Source: Bythopirellula polymerisocia (GTDB lineage: Bacteria; Planctomycetota; Planctomycetia; Pirellulales; Lacipirellulaceae). Taken from it: a stretch of 64,000 nucleotides of DNA. Position numbers and translations under genes: made by a program. Positions 8,201 through 16,327 of this stretch are shown in pieces (position 1 is the stretch's first letter; the number at the start of each line of letters is the position of its first letter). Under the pieces are notes generated by a model. That model had not been told where the DNA came from, ran no database searches, and saw only the letters and a list, made by a program, of their open reading frames with translations. Location: assembly GCF_007860015.1 (NCBI RefSeq), contig NZ_SJPS01000007.1:1-64000 (forward strand), read 5' to 3'.

Positions 8201-9724
8201 TCAACGTCGCCGACACAAACCACACCCAGCCATACCCAATAGCAACAGCAAGCTACCAGGCTCAGGTACAGCAGTCGCTGCGGCGGTCAGTGGAGCATAG
8301 GCTCCTTGCCACTCGGCCAAATCCGCTGCAGACACCGAAACTCCGGGAACACCATTTGGCGAGTTACCACGCTGCCAGGACAGAAAGTCGTTACCGTCGA
8401 CGTCATTGTCGCCGTCAAAGTCACCTGCCAGGCCTGTGGAAATCAAAAACCCATTGGCAACTAAGTAAGCCATCTGGTCGGGCACGTCGTTCGCGTCAGC
8501 AACTTCGAATTCCAGGTTGTCATAGATGACAAAGTTACCCCCATCGGGATCCAACGCGATCGAAGAAAAAAGATCCCAAAAGCCCAGGACTGCGGTTCCT
8601 GCAGAACTATACTGGCTGAAGATATTATCATCGCCGTTCAGGCCGTCCATATCCGGGGTAATTTGTAACACGGGGACGTCATTGATGGAGTAAGTGAACT
8701 GCCCATCTACCCAATAGAGTTCGTGCGTTGCCCACTGGTTGTAAGGAACACCTCCGGGAAGTACCGAGTTAGGAAGCAAGAAGGCAGGGGGACTTACGCC
8801 TGTTCCCGAGAGGTGAAGCGGATCATTATGCGTGGGGAAGGCTTCTTGATAAACGCGACGATCTACGCCCGATCCATCCGATAGAAACCCAGCCGGGTTC
8901 GTGGGATCGGGAGCATAAAAGTTGGGGGAACCCGGGTAACGATGAAGATTGTCGTTCAGTTCAGGCGTCACGGGGTCAAACTCAAACCCTTGGGTTTCCC
9001 AATAATCATTGAGCTTGCGACCGATCAACCCGGAATTTGCACCTGCAGGCTGTGAGTACGACTGACCATCCACCTGACCGACGTCCCGGTCCCGGTAAAC
9101 AGCCCCTCCGTAAAGCGCTCTGTAGTCGTCACCATTGAGACCAGTACCACCGTTTCCAGCGTCGGCAGTGATCGCCAAGGCAAGGCCTTGCCCCGGAAGG
9201 CTCCCAGTAGCTCCCGGTGCATTCAAATTGACAATCTGAACGGTCGTATTGCTCTGGTTGATGCCTACTACAGACCAATTCGTGCTGCCTCTCTGGCTAA
9301 TATTGCCGAAGCCATCATCTACTCCAGTCCCGGTGCTATGGAATACATCCACACGCATCACGTAGTTGGGGTTTGCCGTCCCTGTGCCGACGCTCACGCC
9401 CGTAGGCGAAATAGAGGCAAAGGCAGCTGATCCAGCGATAGTTGAGTCGTTGTTCGCCGACAGGAATGCCCCCGTAGTGGTGCCTCCTCCGCGAGGTGAC
9501 GGGGGAATCGTAGCGACCGTGTAATTTGGCTGACCAAAAGGGGCAAATAAATCGAGTGTACTGTAATCGACATTAAACCGAATGTCGGCGGTATTGGCCG
9601 AACTGGTCGTGTAAGAGCCAGCTAAGAAGTCGCTGTCGGAAAAGATGATTTGGCCACTGGCCAGGCCAGGGAAGCTGAGCACAACCAACATCAAGCATCG
9701 AAGAAGTCTGGGGCTAAGTAACAT
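8201..9724 (-). CDS. large PEP-CTERM protein with dockerin-like repeat
   Basis: A 507-residue protein from ATG 9724, with a GAGG site. Upstream sequence to 9874 lacks coding character. The signal peptide is at residues 1-25, ending LASGQ. The body begins IIFSDSDF and contains many Asn/Gly-rich beta strands (NPNYVMRVDVFHSTG, WATHELYWVDGQFTYSIND). Near residue 445 is a dockerin-type calcium repeat, GDFDGDNDVDGNDFLSWQRG, followed by a second half ending AEWQGAYAPL. The C-terminus AVPEPGSLLLLLGMAGCGL with CRRR is the exosortase signal. It is a tandem paralogue of the gene at 9940. Confidence 0.92.
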   Translation of the reverse strand: MLLSPRLLRCLMLVVLSFPGLASGQIIFSDSDFLAGSYTTSSANTADIRFNVDYSTLDLFAPFGQPNYTVATIPPSPRGGGTTTGAFLSANNDSTIAGSAAFASISPTGVSVGTGTANPNYVMRVDVFHSTGTGVDDGFGNISQRGSTNWSVVGINQSNTTVQIVNLNAPGATGSLPGQGLALAITADAGNGGTGLNGDDYRALYGGAVYRDRDVGQVDGQSYSQPAGANSGLIGRKLNDYWETQGFEFDPVTPELNDNLHRYPGSPNFYAPDPTNPAGFLSDGSGVDRRVYQEAFPTHNDPLHLSGTGVSPPAFLLPNSVLPGGVPYNQWATHELYWVDGQFTYSINDVPVLQITPDMDGLNGDDNIFSQYSSAGTAVLGFWDLFSSIALDPDGGNFVIYDNLEFEVADANDVPDQMAYLVANGFLISTGLAGDFDGDNDVDGNDFLSWQRGNSPNGVPGVSVSAADLAEWQGAYAPLTAAATAVPEPGSLLLLLGMAGCGLCRRR

Positions 9725-9879
9725 GATCTTTTTCCTCAGTAGTCGTGGAGCATCAGCAAAAATAGGTCGATTTAAGTTTCGACTTGTTTGGGAATTGTAG
9801 CGGCGCTGACCGAACTCCTCATTAGTAAAAAGTAATGTCTGCACGGAATAGACCGGGGTTCTCCGACCTATCAAGCATT

Positions 9880-9914
9880 TAAAAACCCCTTCCCCGGTAG
9901 GCCGAGGAAGGGGT
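9880..9914 (-). terminator. rho-independent terminator
   Basis: On the minus strand, the stem ACCCCTTCC/GGAAGGGGT is followed by a T run. It is placed 26 bases after the stop of the PEP-CTERM gene at 9940 and before the next gene. Confidence 0.85.
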
Positions 9915-9939
9915 ATTCAATTCGACTCTAAATCGATCG

Positions 9940-11457
9940 CTAACTTCTACGGCGTCCGCACAAGCTGCAACCGGCCATGCCCAACAGCAACAACATGCTT
10001 GCGGGTTCAGGAACAGCAGTCGCTGCGGCGGTCAGAGGAGCATACGCACCTTGCCAAGCAGCTAGATCCCCTGCGTCCAAAGGACCTGTAGGGGAGTTGC
10101 CACGTTGCCAGACGAGGAAATCATTGCCATCGACATCGCCGTCGCCGTCGAAGTCACCAGCGACGCCACTGGAAAGCAACAAACCATTGGCAGCCAGATA
10201 AGCATTCATATCAGGCACATCCCCCGCAGAGGCGACTTCAAACTCCAGGTTGTCATAGATGACGAAGTTACCTCCATCCGGATCCAAAGCGATTGACCCA
10301 CCAAAGCGGTCCCAGAAAGCCAGCACACCCGTACCAGCGGAACTAAAGGCATCGAAAACATTGGTGCCCTGCTGTGGAGTAATTTGCAGAACCGGCGTCG
10401 AATTGCCCTGGTAGTTAATGACATACGTGAAAGTGCCGTCTACCCAGTAAAGTTCGTGCGTAGCCCACTTATTGTAAGGCACACCCGGGGTCTGCGTGTC
10501 ATTACCACGCAGGAACGCCGGTGGCTGTGCCCCTGTGTAAGTCGAACCAGGCGTAAGATGAAATGGATCACTATGGGTGGTCATTTTCTCAGCTAATATT
10601 TCCCGATCAGCACCCGATCCATCGTCCAAGAAACCCGCAGTGTTAGTGGGATCAGGACTGAAGAAGAGCGAATCGCCTGTGAAGACGTTCAAATTGTTCG
10701 CTGGATTCGCATCCGAATCGACCAATTCAAAACCTAATCCCTGGGCGAGCCAGTAGTTGTTCAGATGGTTTCCAATCAAACCTGTGTTCATCCCAGCCTG
10801 ATCGCCCGTGTAAAACTGACTCGGAGTGACTGTCCCCGGTCGGTCGCGATAGTTAGCACCACCGTAATTTGGCATATAATCTTCGGCTGCTCCGGTGTCG
10901 GCTGTGATAGCCAATCCGAGTCCCTGACCGGAAAGATTGCCACTACCTGGTGCGTTCAAAGAACCAACCTGCACGGTGGTGTTCGCCTGATTAATACCCA
11001 GCAAAGAATAATTCGTCGTACCTCGGACGGTCACATTGCCAGAGCCATCATCAATACCTTCGCCCGTGCTATGGAAGACGTCGACCCGCATCACATAGTT
11101 GGGATTGGCCGTGCCTGTGCCGACGTTCACGCCAATAGGCGAGATGGAAGCGAATGACAGTTCGCTGGAAACAAGCGAATTGTTATTGGCTGACAAAAAT
11201 GCACCAGTCGTGGTCCCCCCGCCGCGAGGCGAAGGTGGAATCGCAGCAAACAAGAAATCGGAACCACCCACTGGGGCAAAGATATCGATATTGCTGTAGT
11301 CCACTCCGAACCGGATATCAGCGATACCCGCGGAACTGGTCGTGTAAGAGCTCGACATAAAGTCGCTGTCTGAAAAAATAATCTGTCCCTCTACAGCACA
11401 AGGCAGCATAAAGGCTGCGCTAGCAAAAATACTTAAAATCTTCGGTCGTAAAAACAT
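9940..11457 (-). CDS. large PEP-CTERM protein with dockerin-like repeat, paralogue
   Basis: A 505-residue protein from ATG 11457 with a GGGGAG site; the frame extends to 11586 without coding support. The signal peptide ends PCAVEGQ, followed by IIFSDSDFMSSSYTTSSAG, closely matching the 8201-9724 product along the whole length, including GGGTTTGAFLSANN and the DPDGGNFVIYDNLEFEV segment. The dockerin-type repeat is GDFDGDGDVDGNDFLVWQRG and the tail AVPEPASMLLLLGMAGCSL with GRRRS. The two probably share a surface function, for example an exported carbohydrate-associated protein. Own terminator at 9880-9914. Confidence 0.92.
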   Translation of the reverse strand: MFLRPKILSIFASAAFMLPCAVEGQIIFSDSDFMSSSYTTSSAGIADIRFGVDYSNIDIFAPVGGSDFLFAAIPPSPRGGGTTTGAFLSANNNSLVSSELSFASISPIGVNVGTGTANPNYVMRVDVFHSTGEGIDDGSGNVTVRGTTNYSLLGINQANTTVQVGSLNAPGSGNLSGQGLGLAITADTGAAEDYMPNYGGANYRDRPGTVTPSQFYTGDQAGMNTGLIGNHLNNYWLAQGLGFELVDSDANPANNLNVFTGDSLFFSPDPTNTAGFLDDGSGADREILAEKMTTHSDPFHLTPGSTYTGAQPPAFLRGNDTQTPGVPYNKWATHELYWVDGTFTYVINYQGNSTPVLQITPQQGTNVFDAFSSAGTGVLAFWDRFGGSIALDPDGGNFVIYDNLEFEVASAGDVPDMNAYLAANGLLLSSGVAGDFDGDGDVDGNDFLVWQRGNSPTGPLDAGDLAAWQGAYAPLTAAATAVPEPASMLLLLGMAGCSLCGRRRS

Positions 11458-11849
11458 ATTACTGACTCCCCTTTCAATGTTGTGAAAATCTCGATCCCAG
11501 AATTTCATTGCGATAAACGATAAAATCGCTGACTGTGGAGCAAGAACTCTGCTGTCTAAATCAAAAAACGCTACCCCCGCAATCATAATTGCTTCTTTGT
11601 TGTTCGACCCTCATCGGAAATGCTTACAGGCCTGATTACCTCCTGTCCTGTTCTAGCGTCATCACTGAAGTTACCCGACCAGCGGTGCACTAGAGAAAAG
11701 CCCCGAATTCACGAGCGCACCGTAGCCACAAAAAAACTCAACTAATCCGCCCGTAACTCCTCATACTAATCCCAAAAAGTAGAATAATCAAGAAATTCGT
11801 TGACTACAAAACCCATTACAACCTAGTTTTTTCCGAGAAATAATCACGT

Positions 11850-11878
11850 TTGCGCATCAACAACACAAGTTTGCGCAA
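11850..11878 (-). promoter_or_regulatory. phased GCGCA double box in a 460-bp gene-free stretch
   Basis: TTGCGCAT at 11850 and TTGCGCAA at 11871 start exactly 21 bp apart. The gap 11458-11920 between the PEP-CTERM gene start and the stop of the next pseudopilin gene holds no convincing gene. This double box, 393-421 bp upstream of the start at 11457, is its only recognisable feature. Confidence 0.5.
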
Positions 11879-11920
11879 TTCACGGTGTTCAATCCCTACA
11901 CAGTTCTGTGCCATGAAAGG

Positions 11921-13018
11921 TCAAAATTGACTCATGTCGACGATCTGACCGTCTTCCCGATCACCCAGATAATCAAACACGAATGGATCGACGTCATAAG
12001 TAATGACATGGACTGAGCCATCGGCGAACACGGCATTGATCCCTCCAGGGTGTGCGGAACCAAAGTCAACGACATCAGCTTCTGGGCCGTAAAGGGTATC
12101 GTCCGTCGTACCACTCAAGCTGTCTTGTCTTGGAGGCCAGCAGGTAGAGCGCATCGTGTCGGGGTCCCAACCGTCACTCCAGCCGCGATCATCCGAGGAG
12201 CTATCCCCCTCGTACAGATCCGGACGAACGAATTTTTCGCTGACCATCAGAGTGTTGCTTGTGCCATCAGAGATTTGGGCTGAACTGATAGTTTGGGTGA
12301 CATTCCTGGCGGGTACATACTGGATTCCCCCCCTAGACCCCGCCGATCCTTGCAATCGGTAGGGAGTGCGAACAATAACTCCTTGATAGATCTCGTCATC
12401 AGGAACTTGAAGAATATAAGTACTGCCTGGGCCTCCAAAGAATCTTTCCCGCCGCAAATTGCGGCTATCAACGGGTCCTCCGCGAGTACCACTTGTTATC
12501 GGGGAATTCTTGGTCGTTTGAGTGTAATCTGAATAACCACAAGGAATGGCTCCTCCATAGTCAGAAAGCGTGACAGCCAGCAAGGGGGATACAACAGTAT
12601 TTCTTGTGACCGGGGAGCGACGCGAAGGACAGAAGTATTGGGGAACCACTGCTGAGTTGAGTTGAGCAGAAGTTGTGATATTCGCAAGATTTGCTTGTTC
12701 CAGGAAAGGGAGGATTTGATAGCCCCAACCAAGGCCTTGTTTCTTTGGGCCCAACGGGGTCCCCCCTACCACGTAGTCCTCAATTTTCGGAACGATAACA
12801 GTTCCCCCAGTTGGAAAGACTTTCTTAGTATCCGAAAAATTGAGAATTGCTAAGCCAATCTGTTTGAGTTGATTGGTACATTGAGTTCGTCGGGCAGCTT
12901 CGCGGGCGGCCTGGACCGCTGGCAATAAGAGCGCCACTAGCACGCCAATGATTGCAATCACGACCAAAAGCTCAACCAGGGTAAAACCGGTTGCTATTTT
13001 TGGTGAACGTCTTTTCAT
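11921..13018 (-). CDS. DUF1559 pseudopilin-like protein
   Basis: A 365-residue protein started at [11 protein letters not shown] after a GAGGAC site. The prepilin helix [15 protein letters not shown] starts at residue 12. The family marks are present: [20 protein letters not shown] and, near the end, [19 protein letters not shown] with the DG pair. The lipoprotein gene at 13048 ends 29 bp upstream, so the two probably form an operon. The surface or pilus-like role is known only by family resemblance. Confidence 0.93.
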   Translation of the reverse strand: MKRRSPKIATGFTLVELLVVIAIIGVLVALLLPAVQAAREAARRTQCTNQLKQIGLAILNFSDTKKVFPTGGTVIVPKIEDYVVGGTPLGPKKQGLGWGYQILPFLEQANLANITTSAQLNSAVVPQYFCPSRRSPVTRNTVVSPLLAVTLSDYGGAIPCGYSDYTQTTKNSPITSGTRGGPVDSRNLRRERFFGGPGSTYILQVPDDEIYQGVIVRTPYRLQGSAGSRGGIQYVPARNVTQTISSAQISDGTSNTLMVSEKFVRPDLYEGDSSSDDRGWSDGWDPDTMRSTCWPPRQDSLSGTTDDTLYGPEADVVDFGSAHPGGINAVFADGSVHVITYDVDPFVFDYLGDREDGQIVDMSQF

Positions 13019-13047
13019 AGAAGTCCTCATGAACATAATTGGTATCT

Positions 13048-13515
13048 CTAGCTAGCGATGGGAAAGAGTTGATCCAACTCTTGCTTATCCACCAAACGAA
13101 CAAACCCGCGTGCGTTGACAACGCGGTACTTGTTCTCCTCGGGAAGTTTCTCGAATGCGACCCATGGTAGTCCACCATCTTCGGGAGTCTTCACTTCGCT
13201 CCCAAAAAGTACGGTCAATTCAGTTCCATCGCCAGATTTGCTCAGGAAATCTTCAGCCGATGGAGCCAAGTTGTCCCAATTAGCGGAATCACTCTTTAAG
13301 TACTCAAGGAATACTTTTTGATTTGCGGGCGCTTTCCCAGCTGACTGCGACATGAACTGACCGTATAGCAAGCCTAGTACCTTCAGATGAACGTCTTCCG
13401 TCTGCGAGGAAGACGAAGAACCACTGCCACATCCGATTGTCGAAAAAATGATGGAAACAAAAGCCAGACGAACTGCAATCATTCCGGCAGGAAAAGTTGG
13501 CATTGAACGCAGCAT
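13048..13515 (-). CDS. small lipoprotein upstream of a DUF1559 gene
   Basis: A 155-residue protein. Hydrophobic residues about 12-28 end in [14 protein letters not shown], a lipobox followed by a Ser linker, so it is a probable lipoprotein. The start could also be residue 5 or 12; the site upstream of 13515 is weak. The rest is soluble alpha/beta with [15 protein letters not shown] and [21 protein letters not shown]. Small proteins of this kind are often found beside DUF1559 genes in planctomycetes, and here the genes are 29 bp apart, so a joint role at the cell surface is inferred. Confidence 0.8.
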   Translation of the reverse strand: MLRSMPTFPAGMIAVRLAFVSIIFSTIGCGSGSSSSSQTEDVHLKVLGLLYGQFMSQSAGKAPANQKVFLEYLKSDSANWDNLAPSAEDFLSKSGDGTELTVLFGSEVKTPEDGGLPWVAFEKLPEENKYRVVNARGFVRLVDKQELDQLFPIAS

Positions 13516-13710
13516 CAGGCATTGGTCCTATTCATTCGAGAAACCTCAGTGCCGCCCACGTTGCACAACCCTCACTATGACACACGGGCGGATTTCCGAA
13601 AAGAGATTTCGCAGAAAAGCGACCTAAATTTCGCGTTTTTGCGCTCCAGATGCAGGTTGAGTGCGCTAAAGCGAGAGCTCGTGCCGTGCTACCACAACGG
13701 CCCCCTGCAG

Positions 13711-14028
13711 CTATAGACCAGCGATCTTCAACTGGCTGAAGCGATCGCGATAGCGGATCCTATCCCAGAAGTTCGCCGGGCGTAGTTTGGGATCGTCGGC
13801 GTCGATGAGATGGCTTTTGCCACTCCGCGTTTTTAAGAGCAACTTGCCGTCTTCGCGTACGTCGGCCACGACCCAACACTTTTCGACGAAGTAATAATAG
13901 TCGTCACCATGTTCGGAAGCCTGGACATGTTGAGCACGGCGGCTGGGCTGTGTGTTGCACTTCATGCGTCGGAAGACGACGCAGTCCCCTTTATGGAAAA
14001 TCGCCTTGTTAGACTTTTGGAGAATCAT
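13711..14028 (-). CDS. small hypothetical protein
   Basis: A 105-residue protein with an excellent GAGGAG site five bases before ATG 14028, so the gene is very likely real. It is basic and beta-rich (KGDCVVFRRMKCN, KCWVVADVREDGKLLLKT) with a TRSGKSHLIDADDPKLR segment. It has no signal peptide or membrane helix. The next gene upstream encodes a shorter protein with a similar order of elements (VRVDAGDSE, DLQSGKRYAIE, RLL), suggesting distant paralogues in one operon. The fold may be a small SH3/KOW-like barrel, but this is a guess. Confidence 0.7.
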   Translation of the reverse strand: MILQKSNKAIFHKGDCVVFRRMKCNTQPSRRAQHVQASEHGDDYYYFVEKCWVVADVREDGKLLLKTRSGKSHLIDADDPKLRPANFWDRIRYRDRFSQLKIAGL

Positions 14029-14101
14029 AGTTCTCCTCTCTTTCGCCAGACCTGGATGATTGATAGTTCCGGCAAATGCTAGGGCGACCGTCCGAAAACG
14101 C

Positions 14102-14320
14102 CTATGAGCCTCTCAGCAATCTCTGGCGCTCGATGGCATATCGCTTGCCAGATTGCAAATCCATTAATCCGCAAACTTCGCTGTCGCCAGCATCCACCCT
14201 TACCATCTTACGCCAACTCAATAATAGTCGGCAATACTCATCGGGCTGAACATAGGTATAATCTCGCCGTTCAGAGGACTGGAGACGTTTTTCGAAGAGA
14301 GGTTCCCGCAGTGTCATCAT
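14102..14320 (-). CDS. small hypothetical protein
   Basis: A 72-residue protein, ATG at 14320 or the second ATG at 14317, with GAGGA upstream of both. It is soluble with many Arg, and has YVQPDEYCRLLLSWRKMVRV then CGLMDLQSGKRYAIERQRLL. It is 73 bp upstream of the 13711-14028 gene on the same strand and resembles its core, so both are probably cotranscribed. Function unknown. Confidence 0.6.
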   Translation of the reverse strand: MMTLREPLFEKRLQSSERRDYTYVQPDEYCRLLLSWRKMVRVDAGDSEVCGLMDLQSGKRYAIERQRLLRGS

Positions 14321-14492
14321 AACTTCCTCGCAAGAGTAACCATTCGTGAAGAACGAATACCAAGTGAACCCGCGATTGTAACGCTCTCAGCGATGCAAAC
14401 CTAGTAGGTCGATTCCTGCAGAAATAGCGAGGTACTGGACATTCCGTAAATCGAGCCAGCTTCAGCCAGGTGGAGAACTCTTGCCGGTTTCA

Positions 14493-16052
14493 CTAGAAGT
14501 ACCGGTTGGCGAAGAACCTCAGCTCGCCGTCGAAGACCCGGTCACTGCTCGTAAGTGGGACTCCATAGCCGCCAGTGAAGATCGTCTTGCCAACCTGCAT
14601 GTGGGCACCAATCATTTGATTCACCAGCGACAAATCCTGGTTAGGATCACCGATTTGGAAATTGCCCACCGAAACCGTGTCGGCGTCGTTGAGCGTCGCG
14701 GTGTAATGCGTTTCGAGCGACCAGCCGATCCGTTTGATCATGTTGCCACGGGTGTAATTTTCATAGCACCAGGAGCCGAAAGCCAGGCTGAACGTCACCA
14801 GGTTCTGATCCTGCAACACGCCGATCTGTTCCAGGCCTGTGCCGTTTACGTTGGCCAGGACGTCGTTGCCTATGGTATCGAAATCGAAAGTCAAATAGGT
14901 CAGAACGAAACAGTTGCTTCTCTCAGGTGTATAGAGGGCCGCGATGTACGGCAACAGGTGAGTTGAGTCGTTTTCGATGGCAATCAATTGAGTGCCGTTG
15001 GACAAGCCCAGTTCCATGTCATCGGCCGTGGGTGCTGCCAGGCCTAAGCCCGCGGCTACAGCACAGGTCTCCGTGGAGGTGAGCAGGAACTTCGATATGA
15101 GCGACAGGTTGCCGAACTCGCTGTGAGAGGAATCCGTCGCTCCGTCAGCTGAGATCGAACTATTAAGCGTGAGGGCCATCGGCACCCGCACGTCGATCGA
15201 GGCCATCTTGTTGAGAAATGTCTTCTCGAACCCTGGGGCGAACCGATTCACGTCGACCCCCGCGGCATTCAGTGGCACATTAGTGAAGAGATTGTAATCG
15301 AAGAAGACACGATCCTTGGGCAACGGGCTGTTGTTGTCTTGAACCCTTACCCGGCCAACAAAGTCCGCGGCAGACGGGTTGGGGAGCACAAATTCGACCT
15401 CTTGATAGATGTCGTAGACCAGGGCATTGTAAATGTCAGGATCAATTGCACTCGGATCATCGTACACATCCACGTAATCATCTAAGGTACTTTGGGCATA
15501 AAACAGGCCTGGAACATCGCTCATGAGCCCTAGTACCAAATCCGGGGCTGGAGGTGTGGGGCCTGGGCTATAGATTGATCCCGGGATATTGCCTGAGGGG
15601 CCGCCGACATAAACCGTTTTCATGCCATCGTCCTCGATTAGATGAAAATCGTTGGTGCTGGTCGTCTGCTGTACCGAGGGGCCAATGAACAAATCCATCT
15701 GGCCCGATTCCGATAGTTGCCCAAGAAAGTCTCCCATCATGTTCGGAGCGCGGGCCAGCCGAACGGCAAACGATTGCGGCGTTCGCTGGTTGTTGCCACT
15801 TAGCGATGCCTGTCTGGTAGAGGTGCGGCTGGAACTTCCACCCTGGGCGCCCGACTGGAATTGGACAGGCAGCGCCTGGTTCAAGTCCGTATCGGTAGAG
15901 AAAAATGAGGCATCCTGGGCGTCAGAATAGTTGCGACTCTGTGGCTGCTCGAAGCGGCGCGTGGGCATTTGGGCCTGCGACAGAGCGACTTCAAAGCCAC
16001 CGAGGACAAGTGCCAAGAGAGAAAGTTGGACAGCGAACGATCTGACTAGCAT
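14493..16052 (-). CDS. porin-like outer-membrane beta-barrel protein
   Basis: A 519-residue protein with a GGGGGGA site before ATG 16052. The signal peptide is at residues 1-28, ending VALSQAQ. A disordered Gln/Ser-rich segment follows. From about residue 235 it shows alternating beta strands typical of a barrel (VRVPMALTLNSSI, GNLSLISKFLLTS, NCFVLTYLTFDF, LVTFSLAFGSWCYEN), with aromatic girdle residues and a terminal FFANRYF ending in Phe, as in outer-membrane proteins. It is probably a transporter or surface barrel. No specific family can be named. Confidence 0.75.
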   Translation of the reverse strand: MLVRSFAVQLSLLALVLGGFEVALSQAQMPTRRFEQPQSRNYSDAQDASFFSTDTDLNQALPVQFQSGAQGGSSSRTSTRQASLSGNNQRTPQSFAVRLARAPNMMGDFLGQLSESGQMDLFIGPSVQQTTSTNDFHLIEDDGMKTVYVGGPSGNIPGSIYSPGPTPPAPDLVLGLMSDVPGLFYAQSTLDDYVDVYDDPSAIDPDIYNALVYDIYQEVEFVLPNPSAADFVGRVRVQDNNSPLPKDRVFFDYNLFTNVPLNAAGVDVNRFAPGFEKTFLNKMASIDVRVPMALTLNSSISADGATDSSHSEFGNLSLISKFLLTSTETCAVAAGLGLAAPTADDMELGLSNGTQLIAIENDSTHLLPYIAALYTPERSNCFVLTYLTFDFDTIGNDVLANVNGTGLEQIGVLQDQNLVTFSLAFGSWCYENYTRGNMIKRIGWSLETHYTATLNDADTVSVGNFQIGDPNQDLSLVNQMIGAHMQVGKTIFTGGYGVPLTSSDRVFDGELRFFANRYF

Positions 16053-16169
16053 TACGATTCCCCCCCGAGAACATAAAAAGTACGTCTTAGGTGGGTATCG
16101 GTTAGGGAAACTTTAAGGGTACAGGAAAACTTGCCGACTTTCGGGATTAGTGGGGGTGCTAGCAGGGGA

Positions 16170-16327
16170 GAAGAAATGGAAGGAATTTGGGAATAGGGGA
16201 ATAGGAGTAATTTGGCTTTCCCGTTCTATTCGCATTGGCGGGCAACAAGTTCCCCATCTGCATGGGGATGACGATAAGCGCATTCATTCCCCAGTTCCTC
16301 CTATTCCCAAATTCCTTCTATTTCTTC
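16170..16327. repeat. degenerate palindrome, family GGAATTTGGGAAT, copy 2
   Basis: The left arm starts GAAGAAATGGAAGGAATTTG and continues GGAATAGGGGAATAGGAG. The right arm is its near-complement, ending exactly before the kinase stop at 16328. The centre carries a small inner hairpin, CCCCATCTGCATGGGG. It shares arm sequence with 1531-1624. Confidence 0.75.

Noticed and set aside
13631-13668. Another possible GCGC double box upstream of 13515
   Set aside because: The cores are 22 bp apart, the flanks do not match TTGCGCAA, and a third GCG nearby suggests chance.
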